Shown one piece after another: positions 8,442-17,098 of a stretch of DNA of 64,000 nucleotides. Under the pieces are notes generated by a model that searched no databases, was not told where the DNA came from, and worked only from the letters and a program-made list of their open reading frames with translations. Position numbers and translations under genes: made by a program. Position 1 is the stretch's first letter. Each line of letters opens with the position of its first letter. Origin of the DNA: Caballeronia turbans (lineage in GTDB: Bacteria > Pseudomonadota > Gammaproteobacteria > Burkholderiales > Burkholderiaceae); contig FCOD02000001.1 in the NCBI GenBank assembly GCA_001544655.2, forward strand, positions 124,001 through 188,000, given 5' to 3'.

Positions 8442-9497
8442 ATGGAATCTCAAAGCGAAGCGATAAAAACCGACGTATTGATCATAGGCGCCGGCCCGGT
8501 AGGCCTATTTGCCGCCTTCGAGGCAAACGTGATCGGCCTCACGTGTCAAATCGTCGACACCCTCGGGCGCATCGGCGGCCAATGTATCGAGCTCTATCCC
8601 GACAAGCCGATCTACGACATTCCCGCGATTCCTTCATGCACCGCACGCGAGCTCGTCGATCGCCTGCTCGAGCAGATCCGCCCCTTCGATGTGCCGATCC
8701 ATCTCGATCAGCGCGTGCAGTCCGTCACGCAGCGCGAAGACGATCATCGCTGGACGGTCACGACCGAACGCGGCATGACCGTCGACTGCGCCGCGATCCT
8801 GATCGCGGCCGGCAACGGCGCGTTCGTGCCGCAGCGGCTGCAATTGCCCGAGGTCGCCGCGCTGGAAGGCAAGGACGTGCACTACAGCGTCTCGCGCGTG
8901 GCGGATTTCGCGGACAAAGAGGTCATCGTCGCGGGCGGCGGCGATTCTGCGCTCGACTGGGCGCTCGCGTTGAAGGACATCGCGAAGAAGCTCACGCTCG
9001 TGCATCGGCGCAGCGGCTTTTCGGCGGCGGCGAACTCGGTTGCGACGATGAAGCGCGCGGTGGACGCGGGCGAGATGGCATTCGTCATCGGCATGATCGA
9101 ATCGCTCGATGCGCCCGATAACACGCTGCGCGGCGCGCGCATCAAGCAGGTGGAAGGTTCGACGGATGTTGCCGCCGACAAGATCGTCGCGCTCTATGGT
9201 CTCGTCTCCGAACTCGGCCCGATCGCCACCTGGAACCTCGATGTGCGCGGCGGGCGCATCGAAGTGGATACGTCGAACTATGAATCCTCTCGGCCGGGCA
9301 TTTTCGCGGTCGGGGATATCGCCAACTATCCGAACAAGCAGAAGCTCATTCTGTCGGGCTTCCATGAAGCGTCGCTCGCGTTGCGCAAGGCCTATTCGTA
9401 TGCGTATCCCGAGAAGAAGCGCGTGCACGTGCATTCGAGCTATGACGCGAAGCTCGCCGAACGCGTGAACGCCGCGCACGCAACCGGCGACGCGTAA
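8442..9497 (+). CDS. Ferredoxin/flavodoxin-NADP reductase, thioredoxin-reductase-like type
   Basis: Cytoplasmic flavoprotein of 351 residues. FAD-binding GAGPVG (about 14-19), the GGQCIELYPDKPIYDIP stretch typical of this reductase type, and a second Rossmann motif VAGGGDSALDWAL for NADPH are present. It lacks the CxxC of thioredoxin reductase. The start at 442 of the 8 kb block is supported by AAAGGAAAG about 10 nt upstream; upstream in-frame codons run into the repeat element. It follows the repeat and precedes an extensin-like gene by 9 bp. Confidence 0.88.
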   Translation: MESQSEAIKTDVLIIGAGPVGLFAAFEANVIGLTCQIVDTLGRIGGQCIELYPDKPIYDIPAIPSCTARELVDRLLEQIRPFDVPIHLDQRVQSVTQREDDHRWTVTTERGMTVDCAAILIAAGNGAFVPQRLQLPEVAALEGKDVHYSVSRVADFADKEVIVAGGGDSALDWALALKDIAKKLTLVHRRSGFSAAANSVATMKRAVDAGEMAFVIGMIESLDAPDNTLRGARIKQVEGSTDVAADKIVALYGLVSELGPIATWNLDVRGGRIEVDTSNYESSRPGIFAVGDIANYPNKQKLILSGFHEASLALRKAYSYAYPEKKRVHVHSSYDAKLAERVNAAHATGDA

Positions 9498-9506
9498 GCG
9501 CTTCGC

Positions 9507-10217
9507 ATGATCGCGCGCATCGTCGCGTGGTTGCTGCTCGCGTCGCTCGTGGGCGCGGCCGCATTCGGCTACGCGGTGTACTCGAAGCGCATCGTGCTGT
9601 CCGAGCGCTACGATCCCTTCGCCCCGCTCGACGTGCGTGCGCCTCAAGGTCCGCTCACGCGCTTCAGGCTATGGCGCACGATGCACGACGCGCCACTCTG
9701 CGACGCCGCGCTCGCGCGCTCCGGTCTCGTGTATCGCGCGATGGCCGATGCAACAGGGCCGGGCGGTTGTGCGCTCAAGGACGTAGTGCGCGTCACGCAG
9801 ATGGAAGACCTGCGCATCAGTTCGCCCTTTCTCGCGACGTGTCCGCTCGCGCTCGGCATCGCCTATTTCGAGCATCAGTATCTTCAGCCCGCCGCGCTCG
9901 ACATCTACGGCGAGCGCGTCGCGCGCATCGAGCATGTCGGCAGCTATGCGTGCCGCAACGTGAATCATCAGCAGGACGCTGCGCTGAGCCAGCATGCGAG
10001 CGCGAACGCCATCGACCTGACGGGCTTCGTGCTCGAAGACGGACGCCGCATCACGCTCGCGCGCTGGAGCGATGCGGCCTCTCCCGATGGACAGTTCCTG
10101 CGCCGCGTTCACGAAGGCGCGTGCCATGCGTTCGCCACCGCGCTGGGCCCCGGTTACAACGCGCTGCACGAGACGCACTTTCACGTCGACATGGGACCGT
10201 ATCGCATGTGCCGCTGA
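9507..10217 (+). CDS. Extensin-like family protein
   Basis: 236 residues with an N-terminal membrane anchor or signal (IVAWLLLASLVGAAAFGYAVY). The rest is the bacterial extensin-like C-terminal domain: cysteines near LCDAAL, GGCALKD, ACRN and GACHAF, and metal-site-like motifs SANAIDLTGF and HFHVDMGPYRMC resembling D,D-peptidase-type M15 folds. This suggests a cell-envelope role, possibly peptidoglycan hydrolysis, unproven for the family. It follows the reductase by 9 bp and is convergent with the HD-domain gene. Confidence 0.8.
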   Translation: MIARIVAWLLLASLVGAAAFGYAVYSKRIVLSERYDPFAPLDVRAPQGPLTRFRLWRTMHDAPLCDAALARSGLVYRAMADATGPGGCALKDVVRVTQMEDLRISSPFLATCPLALGIAYFEHQYLQPAALDIYGERVARIEHVGSYACRNVNHQQDAALSQHASANAIDLTGFVLEDGRRITLARWSDAASPDGQFLRRVHEGACHAFATALGPGYNALHETHFHVDMGPYRMCR

Positions 10218-10218
10218 C

Positions 10219-10908
10219 CTACGCGTGGCGGTGCGCCGGGTCGCGGCACGCCGCATGATCGTGAGGCTGATCGTTCCACGCCGACCCGAGGATGATGCTG
10301 CAGAAGTTCAGCCGCCTGTAATTCGGGTCCTTCAACGCGAGCACGTCGGCCTTGACATTGCCGAAGGTCGATTCGGGCTTGCCGATCGTGCCTTTGGCGA
10401 ATGCGTCGATGATGCCTTCCTTGAAGTTCGCCTCGCGCGGATGCGCCGCGACCACGAGGCGCCGCTCATCCGCGCTGAACTCGTCGTAGGCGAGACCGAG
10501 CACATCCATCTCGACGCCCGCCGTGACCAGCGCGACCACCGGCTTCTTGTACTGCGGAATGCCGGGCGTCGTGTGCAGCGCGATCGCGTCCCACACCTGC
10601 TCGATCTCGTATTCGCCGATGCCATGCCGACGCAGGAAATCGCGCGCCGCATTCGCGCCATCGACTTCGAAGCGGTCGTGCGCGCTGCTGTACGCTTCGG
10701 TGAGGCCCATGTCATGGAACATCGCGCCGATATACAGCAGTTCGGGATCGTACTTCAGTTGCTTGCGCTCGCCCGCGAGCGCGCCGAACAGGAACACGCG
10801 GCGCGAATGGTGGTAGAGCAGATCGGGCTCGGTATCGCGCACGAGTTGCGTGGCTTCGCGCGCCATCTGGCTGTCGGGAATCCTGATGCCTGCGATGATT
10901 TCGCTCAT
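10219..10908 (-). CDS. HD-domain metal-dependent phosphohydrolase-like protein
   Basis: 229 residues, cytoplasmic. Motifs of the HD superfamily are seen: H in LLYHHSRRVFLFG, the HD pair in YIGAMFHDMGLTEAY, H in ALHTTPGIP. Related proteins act on cyanamide or nucleotides, but nothing here fixes a substrate. The ATG at 10908 has GGAGCC about 9 nt upstream. The stop is one base from the stop of the extensin-like gene, so the two are convergent. Confidence 0.78.
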   Translation of the reverse strand: MSEIIAGIRIPDSQMAREATQLVRDTEPDLLYHHSRRVFLFGALAGERKQLKYDPELLYIGAMFHDMGLTEAYSSAHDRFEVDGANAARDFLRRHGIGEYEIEQVWDAIALHTTPGIPQYKKPVVALVTAGVEMDVLGLAYDEFSADERRLVVAAHPREANFKEGIIDAFAKGTIGKPESTFGNVKADVLALKDPNYRRLNFCSIILGSAWNDQPHDHAACRDPAHRHA

Positions 10909-11094
10909 GAGTATGGCTCCGTGATGTGGGTCGATCGACGACGCGGATGCGGGTGCGTTGCTAAAATCGCGCAGCGCGTCGGATGGCTTTAGTCTCGTCA
11001 AAACGCCTTCACGTCTCAATCGAAACGGCGCGTCGAACCCTGCCAAGCGCACGCCGTCTTCTGCCATGCGCGCTCATCACGGACCTTCCATTCG

Positions 11095-12063
11095 ATGCCT
11101 ACAGTCGCAATCGCAATCTTCCAGGGCGTGCAGGCGCTCGATGTGGCCGGTCCCGTCGATGTGTTCGCGGAAGCGAACGGCTTCATTGCCCAATCGAACG
11201 CATATGAGATCACGCTCGTCGGTCCCGCAGAGCGCATCGTGCGCGCGTCGAACGGCACGCGTCTCGTCGCGGACCTGTCTTTCGACGAAGCGCATCGGCG
11301 CTATGGCACCGCGCTCGTCGCGGGCGGCCCGGCGCTTCCCGCCGATGCGCCGGATTCGCGGCTGACGGCCTGGCTCGCCGATGTCGCCTCGCACTGCGAG
11401 CGCTACGGCTCGATCTGCACGGGCGCATTCGCGCTCGGACACGCGGGCCTGATCGACGGCCGCAATGTGACCACGCACTGGCAGAACGCGCCGCGCCTCG
11501 CGGAGCGCTTTCCGCGCGCACGCGTCGAGCTGGACCGCATCTACATGCGCGACGACAGGCTCGTCACCTCGGCGGGCGTGACGGCGGGCATCGATGTCGC
11601 GCTCGCGCTCGTCGCGGAAGATCATGGCGCGCAGGTCGCGCTCGCGGTTGCAAAGCGCCTCGTCGTCTTCGCGCAGCGACGCGGCGGGCAATCGCAATTC
11701 AGCCCGTACTTGAGCGCACCCGCCGATGAGACTTCGCCGGTCGCGAAAGTGCAGGCGTATGTGATGGAGCACATCGGCGAGCGGCTGTCGGTCGCGCAAC
11801 TGGCGAGCGTCGCCGGCATGAGCGAGCGCAACTTCGCGCGCGCCTTCGTGCAACTCGCGCAGATGACGCCGCATGAGTTCGTCGAACGGGCGCGCGTCGA
11901 CGCGGCCCGCAATATGCTCGAGAGCAGCGACACGCCTCTGAAAACCGTCGCATACGAGTGCGGCTTCGGCACGGCCGATCGGATGCGGCTCGTTTTCACG
12001 CGGCGGCTCGGCGTGTCGCCGAACGACTATCGGCTGAGCTTCCGCACGCGCTTCACGAAGTAA
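11095..12063 (+). CDS. GlxA-type transcriptional regulator (DJ-1/PfpI + AraC HTH)
   Basis: 322 residues. The N-terminal DJ-1/PfpI-like domain (about 4-170) includes the nucleophile-elbow region YGSICTGAFALG. The C-terminal AraC-type double helix-turn-helix (about 215-315) includes SVAGMSERNFARAF and ECGFGTADRMRLVFTRRLG. The family regulates amine or amino acid catabolism and stress genes; no target is evident. It is divergent from the HD-domain gene across 186 bp. Confidence 0.88.
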   Translation: MPTVAIAIFQGVQALDVAGPVDVFAEANGFIAQSNAYEITLVGPAERIVRASNGTRLVADLSFDEAHRRYGTALVAGGPALPADAPDSRLTAWLADVASHCERYGSICTGAFALGHAGLIDGRNVTTHWQNAPRLAERFPRARVELDRIYMRDDRLVTSAGVTAGIDVALALVAEDHGAQVALAVAKRLVVFAQRRGGQSQFSPYLSAPADETSPVAKVQAYVMEHIGERLSVAQLASVAGMSERNFARAFVQLAQMTPHEFVERARVDAARNMLESSDTPLKTVAYECGFGTADRMRLVFTRRLGVSPNDYRLSFRTRFTK

Positions 12064-12179
12064 TTGGCGCGCTTGTACGCCGACGCCTCACGCCGAGTTC
12101 GCTAAACTTCGTGATGATGCGGTACGTGCAGCAGTGCGCGCGCGCCGCCGAATCCACCCTCGACATATCGGAACAGCGA

Positions 12180-12701
12180 ATGACGAAACAAGAGACCGCC
12201 ACGCAGGATCCCTACGAACGACGCGCGCTGCTGCTGCATCTCGGCGACGTGATGGAGTCGGTGTTTTGCCTGAGCCAATGCGCCGACGAATACGCGAGCA
12301 TCGGCGAAGCGGTGAAGGGCAACGACGCGCTTGCTGGCTTCACGCTGCTCGGCTTCATCGACGAGAAGATGACGCCGCGCGATTTCATCCGGCGCGCATC
12401 GGGCGCGTTCTTCGTCTGGCCGAAGGCGCTTCTCGACGAGACGCTGAATCGGCAACTGCTCGCCAACACCGTCAGGCACGATCTCTTCGCAGACAACGCG
12501 AAGGGTTGGGGCGCCTATGTGGAAGAGCGGCGCAAGGACGTGCCGTGGTTCGGCGAGGAGCTGCCCGAAACCGCGAAGAGCGCGGCTCCGGCGCATGAAG
12601 CGCAGGCGCCGGCTCGGCAGAAGCAGAAGAGCAAGGCCGCGTCCGAAAAGCCATCGCGCTATTCGACATGGCCGTGGCCCGACAAGCCAGGCGACGCGTA
12701 A
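12180..12701 (+). CDS. Hypothetical protein, 173 aa
   Basis: No family recognised. The first 130 residues look globular and acidic/aromatic (HLGDVMESVFCLSQCADEYASIG, DFIRRASGAFFVWPKALLDE). The tail is low-complexity and rich in Ala, Lys and Pro, ending SRYSTWPWPDKPGDA. No signal peptide or membrane segment. The ATG at 12180 has GGAAC a few bases upstream; an ATG at 12114 would add 22 residues. It is convergent with the small exported protein that follows. Confidence 0.65.
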   Translation: MTKQETATQDPYERRALLLHLGDVMESVFCLSQCADEYASIGEAVKGNDALAGFTLLGFIDEKMTPRDFIRRASGAFFVWPKALLDETLNRQLLANTVRHDLFADNAKGWGAYVEERRKDVPWFGEELPETAKSAAPAHEAQAPARQKQKSKAASEKPSRYSTWPWPDKPGDA

Positions 12702-12708
12702 TCGAAGG

Positions 12709-13002
12709 CTATTGCTTCTTGCTCATGCCGCTCGCGCCCGCATCGAAGCCGAGGCCGTTGGGCCGGTCGGGCGCGGCGCCCTTGCCCGATGATGTCTTGC
12801 CCGGCCGCGTCTTCAGTGCATCGCTGGCGTTCGCGGCCGCTGCCGCAGGCGGCGTGACGTTTTTCTCCTGATACGCGGGCGTGCTGTCGTATTCGAGCTT
12901 GTTCGGTTTTTGCGGCGCCTGCTGAGCGCTCGCCACGACGGCGAGCGTGCCACCGAGCAGACCCCCCGTCATGCGCCCGAGCGTGCCGAGTGTGGGTCTC
13001 AT
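12709..13002 (-). CDS. Small exported hypothetical protein, 97 aa
   Basis: The N-terminus resembles a signal peptide (RMTGGLLGGTLAVVASAQQ). The mature part is Pro/Ala/Lys-rich and probably disordered, ending DAGASGMSKKQ. A good ribosome site (GGGAGG, about 7 nt upstream) supports translation from 13002. No function recognised. Confidence 0.6.
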   Translation of the reverse strand: MRPTLGTLGRMTGGLLGGTLAVVASAQQAPQKPNKLEYDSTPAYQEKNVTPPAAAAANASDALKTRPGKTSSGKGAAPDRPNGLGFDAGASGMSKKQ

Positions 13003-13196
13003 CTGCTGCCTCCCTTTGTACTTTAACTTTATCTAGCAAAGCGCGGACCCGCGGTTTGCGGCGTTCGAGCGCAGGCTTGTCGTCGCTCAAACCTCGTCGC
13101 CGCTGACGAGCGCGCGCGATCATGCCTTGCGCGCGGTCAATGGCGTGTGCGCCCCCGCCCGGGAAAATTCCCGCTTTTAACGCGGGAAAGATAGAA

Positions 13197-13841
13197 ATGA
13201 AAAAAGTCTTCGGGGCAGTGGTGATGGCGTGCGCCTCCTTGTTTGCAGGCGTGGCACACGCGGCGGGCGATGCGCCGTCGAGTGATTCGATGGGCGGCAT
13301 CCACGCCGGCGACGTGCTGGTGCGCCTGCGCGCGATCAGCATCCAGCCCGATGTGACAGCGGGCGGCGCACTCGGCACGCTCGGCGTGGACGTGAACAAT
13401 GCGATCGTGCCGGAACTCGACTTCACCTACATGATCCGCGATGACATCGGCGTGGAGCTGATCCTGGCTACGTCGCGGCATCAGGTGACGTCGAGCATCG
13501 GCGGGCTGGGCGGCGTGAGCGTGCTGCCGCCGACACTGCTCCTGCAATACCACTTCAATCACGCGGGCCGCGTGCGTCCGTATGTCGGCGCGGGCGTGAA
13601 CTACACGTATTTCTACAACGACAAGCTGAAAGCGGGCGATACGCCGGTGTCGATCCGGCACAGCAGCTTCGGCCCGGCGCTGCAGGCGGGCGTCGACGTG
13701 CAGGTGGCGAAAAATCTCTTCGTCAACGCGGATCTGAAAAAGATCTGGATGCGCACGAGCGCGTCGGCGGACGGCGCCGATCTCGGCTCGCTCAAGATCG
13801 ATCCGTGGGTCATCGGTATCGGCGTCGGCATGAAGTTCTGA
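13197..13841 (+). CDS. ompW: Outer-membrane protein OmpW family
   Basis: 214 residues: a signal peptide (MKKVFGAVVMACASLFAGVAHAA) and then an eight-stranded beta-barrel. Typical OmpW motifs are GDVLVRLRAISIQP, LLQYHFN, RPYVGAGVNYTYFYND and a C-terminal aromatic IGVGMKF. OmpW barrels carry small hydrophobic compounds across the outer membrane. A leader hairpin, CCCGC-7 nt-GCGGG (13170-13186), lies just before the start and may affect translation. Upstream open sequence is not part of the protein. Confidence 0.92.
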   Translation: MKKVFGAVVMACASLFAGVAHAAGDAPSSDSMGGIHAGDVLVRLRAISIQPDVTAGGALGTLGVDVNNAIVPELDFTYMIRDDIGVELILATSRHQVTSSIGGLGGVSVLPPTLLLQYHFNHAGRVRPYVGAGVNYTYFYNDKLKAGDTPVSIRHSSFGPALQAGVDVQVAKNLFVNADLKKIWMRTSASADGADLGSLKIDPWVIGIGVGMKF

Positions 13842-14044
13842 CATGTGCGCTTTTCCGGCGAGTGTGCGCCGCGCCGCCTTGTGTCTGGAAATTGGCGGAA
13901 GATACCGGTGCTTCTGGCGTGGACGGTTTCGCGGGCGCGGTATCCTTGGCAGCAGGCCCGGCGCAGACTCGCGCCGCTCGCGCATGCGCGAACGGCGTGC
14001 GACCTGCAACGACTAATAAAACCGCATCGGGGAACTGCAAGCCA

Positions 14045-14605
14045 ATGAGACCTTCCACTTACGCGGGAATCGCCTTGCTCGCGGCGTGTGGCGCCGCTTT
14101 CGCGCAACAGCCGCTCGCCGTGCCCGGACGCAGCCAGAGCGCGTGGCAGCAATCCGTCGATAACGCCGCCTGCTACGGCTACGCCAATCAGACGACGAAA
14201 GTGAACGTGGCGCGCGAGCCGCAGGCGCCGCCGCGCGATGCCCAGCGTGAAACGCGCGTGCTCACGCCGCCGCGCCCCGTCGAGCCGCCCTTGCCGTCGG
14301 GCGCGTCGGGCGCGATGGCGGCGTCCGCTGCTGCGCCGGCATCGGGCGCATCGGCGGCGATCGCGGCGTCGAGCTTGCCGCCGGGAAGGGTCTCCGGTGC
14401 ATCCGGGCTGCCCGGCGCATCTGGTCCGATGCCCGGCATGCCCGCGATGCCCGCATCGATGGCGGCCGGCGCGTCCGGCGCATCGGATGCGATTTACGGC
14501 GGCGACATGAAGATGCCGCCGCTGCCGCCGCCCGAGCCGCCGATGACGCGTTACTGGCGCGCTTACAGCGAGTGCATGCAGAATCGCGGCTACTTCACGC
14601 GATGA
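14045..14605 (+). CDS. Exported low-complexity Ser/Gly/Ala/Pro protein
   Basis: 186 residues, no known family. A signal peptide (STYAGIALLAACGAAFAQQ) is followed by a short globular start (VDNAACYGYANQTTKV), a central tract built on the unit SGASG/ASGA with Pro and Met (about 85-155), and a conserved-looking C-terminus MTRYWRAYSECMQNRGYFTR. The two cysteines flank the low-complexity tract. A periplasmic or envelope protein is likely. Confidence 0.65.
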   Translation: MRPSTYAGIALLAACGAAFAQQPLAVPGRSQSAWQQSVDNAACYGYANQTTKVNVAREPQAPPRDAQRETRVLTPPRPVEPPLPSGASGAMAASAAAPASGASAAIAASSLPPGRVSGASGLPGASGPMPGMPAMPASMAAGASGASDAIYGGDMKMPPLPPPEPPMTRYWRAYSECMQNRGYFTR

Positions 14606-14663
14606 ATCGTCGAAGCGCGCCCGATCGATCGCGGGCGTGCGTCGATTGCGGGAGCAACGACGG

Positions 14664-15062
14664 ATGAACTCTCGGCCGATTCACGAAGGCGGATGCGCAT
14701 GCGGCGCCGTGCGCGTGCGTGTCGCGGGCGAGCCGAAGGAAGTGAATCTGTGCCACTGCATGACCTGCCGGCGCATTCACGGCGCGCCGTTCGGCGTCTA
14801 TGCGATCTTTGCGCGCGACGCGTTTCAGGTGTCGGGCGACACGGTGGCGTGGGAGAGTTCGACCACAGGCAAGCGGCACCATTGCCCGACGTGCGGGTCG
14901 CCGGTCTATCTGGCGTTCGACGGTGTCGACGAAATCGAAGTGCCGACCGGCATCTTCGACGAAACCGGTCTCTATCCGCCGCAATACGAAATCTGGTGCA
15001 AGAGCGCGGAGCCCTGGCACGACGCGCAGGGACGGCCGCGTTTTGCGCGCGGCGCGCCCTGA
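14664..15062 (+). CDS. GFA family zinc-binding protein
   Basis: 132 residues of the glutathione-dependent formaldehyde-activating (GFA/CENP-V) fold. Zinc ligands are visible: GGCACGAVRV, LCHCMTCRR and HHCPTCGSPV. The family name comes from a disputed activity; most members are of unknown substrate. The ATG at 14664 has GGGAG about 10 nt upstream. It converges with the alcohol dehydrogenase gene. Confidence 0.85.
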   Translation: MNSRPIHEGGCACGAVRVRVAGEPKEVNLCHCMTCRRIHGAPFGVYAIFARDAFQVSGDTVAWESSTTGKRHHCPTCGSPVYLAFDGVDEIEVPTGIFDETGLYPPQYEIWCKSAEPWHDAQGRPRFARGAP

Positions 15063-15070
15063 TCAAACCA

Positions 15071-16081
15071 TCAGCATTCGACGATCGCCTTCACGACGCC
15101 CGCCTTCGGATCGAGCAGCGACGAGAAGCGCTCGGGCACGTCGCTCAGCGTCAGTCGATGCGTGTTGAGCGCATCGGTCGGCACTTCGCCTTTGCGCATT
15201 GCCGCGAGCACGGTCTCGAAGTCCTCCGGCGTCGCGTTGCGGCTTGCGAGCAGCGTCGCCTCACGTTTGTGGAACTCGGGATCGGCGAACGAGATGCGAT
15301 CCGGCACGATCGAGACCAGCACGTACTTTCCGCCGTGCGCGATGAACTCGAAGCCGCGTTCCATCGCGCGCGAGTTGCCGGTCGCATCGAAGACGACATC
15401 GAAAAATTCGCCATTCGTGAGCGCCGACAGAGCTTGCTTGTCCTGCTCGCCGATCTGCACGGTGGCATCCACTTTCAGTTCCCGCTTGCAGAACGCGAGG
15501 CGGTCTTCGCGCGTGTCGAGCGCGGTGACGTTCGCGCCGCGCAGGCGCGAGAACGTGATGGCCGCCATGCCGATCGGCCCTGTGCCGACGACCAGCACGC
15601 GCTGGCCCGGCGTCACGTCCGCGCGACGCACGGCGTGCGCGCCGATCGCGAGGAATTCGACCATCGCGGCCTGATCGAGCGTGACGCCCTCGGCCTTATG
15701 CACGAACTGTGCGGGCAAATTCAGGTATTCGGTGAACGCGCCATCGCGATGCACGCCGAGCACCTGGATGTTCACGCAGCAATTGGTCTTGCCCTGACGG
15801 CACGCGATACATTCGCCGCACGAGAGATAGGGCATCACGTAGACCGTGTCGCCCGCCTTCAGGCCGCTCGCCGGATCCGCTTCCTCGATCACGCCGGACA
15901 ACTCGTGGCCCATCACACGCGGATACGACAGATAAGGCTGATTGCCGGTGAAGATGTGCAGGTCCGTGCCGCACACGCCGACGCGCTTCACGCGCAACAG
16001 CACTTCGTTCTCGCCGCGCTGCGGCTTCTCGCGCTGTTCGGCTTTCAGGGTTCCGGGCGTTTCGCAAATGACGGTCAGCAT
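15071..16081 (-). CDS. Zinc-dependent alcohol/polyol dehydrogenase (MDR family)
   Basis: 336 residues, cytoplasmic. Catalytic zinc ligands: Cys in GVCGTDLH and His-Glu in VMGHELSG. The structural zinc lobe is CGECIACRQGKTNCC. NAD-binding is GTGPIG. Resembles L-threonine, sorbitol or hexonate dehydrogenases; the substrate is not determined by sequence. Monocistronic, divergent from the sirtuin gene. Confidence 0.85.
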   Translation of the reverse strand: MLTVICETPGTLKAEQREKPQRGENEVLLRVKRVGVCGTDLHIFTGNQPYLSYPRVMGHELSGVIEEADPASGLKAGDTVYVMPYLSCGECIACRQGKTNCCVNIQVLGVHRDGAFTEYLNLPAQFVHKAEGVTLDQAAMVEFLAIGAHAVRRADVTPGQRVLVVGTGPIGMAAITFSRLRGANVTALDTREDRLAFCKRELKVDATVQIGEQDKQALSALTNGEFFDVVFDATGNSRAMERGFEFIAHGGKYVLVSIVPDRISFADPEFHKREATLLASRNATPEDFETVLAAMRKGEVPTDALNTHRLTLSDVPERFSSLLDPKAGVVKAIVEC

Positions 16082-16264
16082 GCTTTGTCTCGTGATGTCG
16101 TTGGAGTGGGGCGTTCGACAATCTAACGATGCCGGTCGATTTGGTCAAGCCAATTTCATTAATGCGAAAGTGGTAAGGCCAGAATCGCGGCCAGCGGCGG
16201 GCGCGGTTTCGCCTTATATTTTCATCACAGCGAACCCCGCAAAAACACGTAAAAAGGACTGCAC

Positions 16265-17095
16265 GTGCAGCAGCTTCATGAATTTGTCGAGCGGCATCCG
16301 CGGCTTTTCGTGCTGTCGGGCGCGGGCATCAGCACGGAGTCGGGCATTCCGTGCTATCGCGACCGCGAAGGCCAGCGCACGGGCCGCGCGCCGATCCTGC
16401 TGAAGGATTTTCTCGGCTCGGACTACGCGCGGCGCCGCTATTGGGCGCGCAGTCTCATCGGCTGGCCGATCGTGCAGAACGCACAGCCGAACGGCGCGCA
16501 TCACGCGTTGCGGGCGCTCGAGGCGCGCTCGCGGGTGCATCGGCTCGTCACGCAGAACGTCGACGGGCTGCACACGCGCGCGGGCAATCCCGATGTGATC
16601 GAGCTCCACGGCAATATCGGGCGGGTGCGCTGCATCGATTGCGGCGAGCGACATACGCGCGCAGCGGTGCAGCGCATGCTCGAAACGGCGAATCCCGATT
16701 TCGTCGGTCATACGGCGCCCGCGGTGCCGGACGGCGACGCGCACATCGAGGATCTCGACTTCGCATCGTTCGACGTGCCCGGCTGCACGCGCTGCGGCGG
16801 CGTGCTCAAGCCCGACGTGGTGTTCTTCGGCGAGAGCGTGCCGCGCGCGCTCGTCCACGACGCGGCGCGCTCGCTGGAAGCCGCCGACGCGATGCTCGTC
16901 GTCGGCTCGTCGCTGATGGTGTACTCGGGCTACCGCTTTTGCGAGTGGGCCGCGAAGAGCGGCAAGCCGATCGCGGCGATCAACATCGGCAAGACGCGCG
17001 CCGATGCGCTCCTCGCGCTGAAAGTCGAAGCGCCGTGCTCGGAGGCGCTCGAACGCTTGATCGAGCGCCTCGACGCGCGGCCGGTGGCGGGCTAG
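16265..17095 (+). CDS. SIR2-family NAD-dependent deacetylase
   Basis: 276 residues. Sirtuin motifs in order: GAGIS (NAD), TQNVDGLH, catalytic His in ELHGNIG, zinc cysteine pairs CIDC and CTRC, then GGVLKPDVVFFGE and VGSSLMVYS. It removes acyl groups from lysine with NAD as cosubstrate. The GTG start has AAGGA 6 nt upstream. It converges with the PLP-enzyme gene 4 bp downstream. Confidence 0.9.
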   Translation: MQQLHEFVERHPRLFVLSGAGISTESGIPCYRDREGQRTGRAPILLKDFLGSDYARRRYWARSLIGWPIVQNAQPNGAHHALRALEARSRVHRLVTQNVDGLHTRAGNPDVIELHGNIGRVRCIDCGERHTRAAVQRMLETANPDFVGHTAPAVPDGDAHIEDLDFASFDVPGCTRCGGVLKPDVVFFGESVPRALVHDAARSLEAADAMLVVGSSLMVYSGYRFCEWAAKSGKPIAAINIGKTRADALLALKVEAPCSEALERLIERLDARPVAG

Positions 17096-17098
17096 CGG

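Noticed and set aside
14280-14500. Tandem GGCGCATC-like repeats as a CRISPR or VNTR array
   Set aside because: Irregular unit lengths and in-frame SGASG coding explain the pattern.
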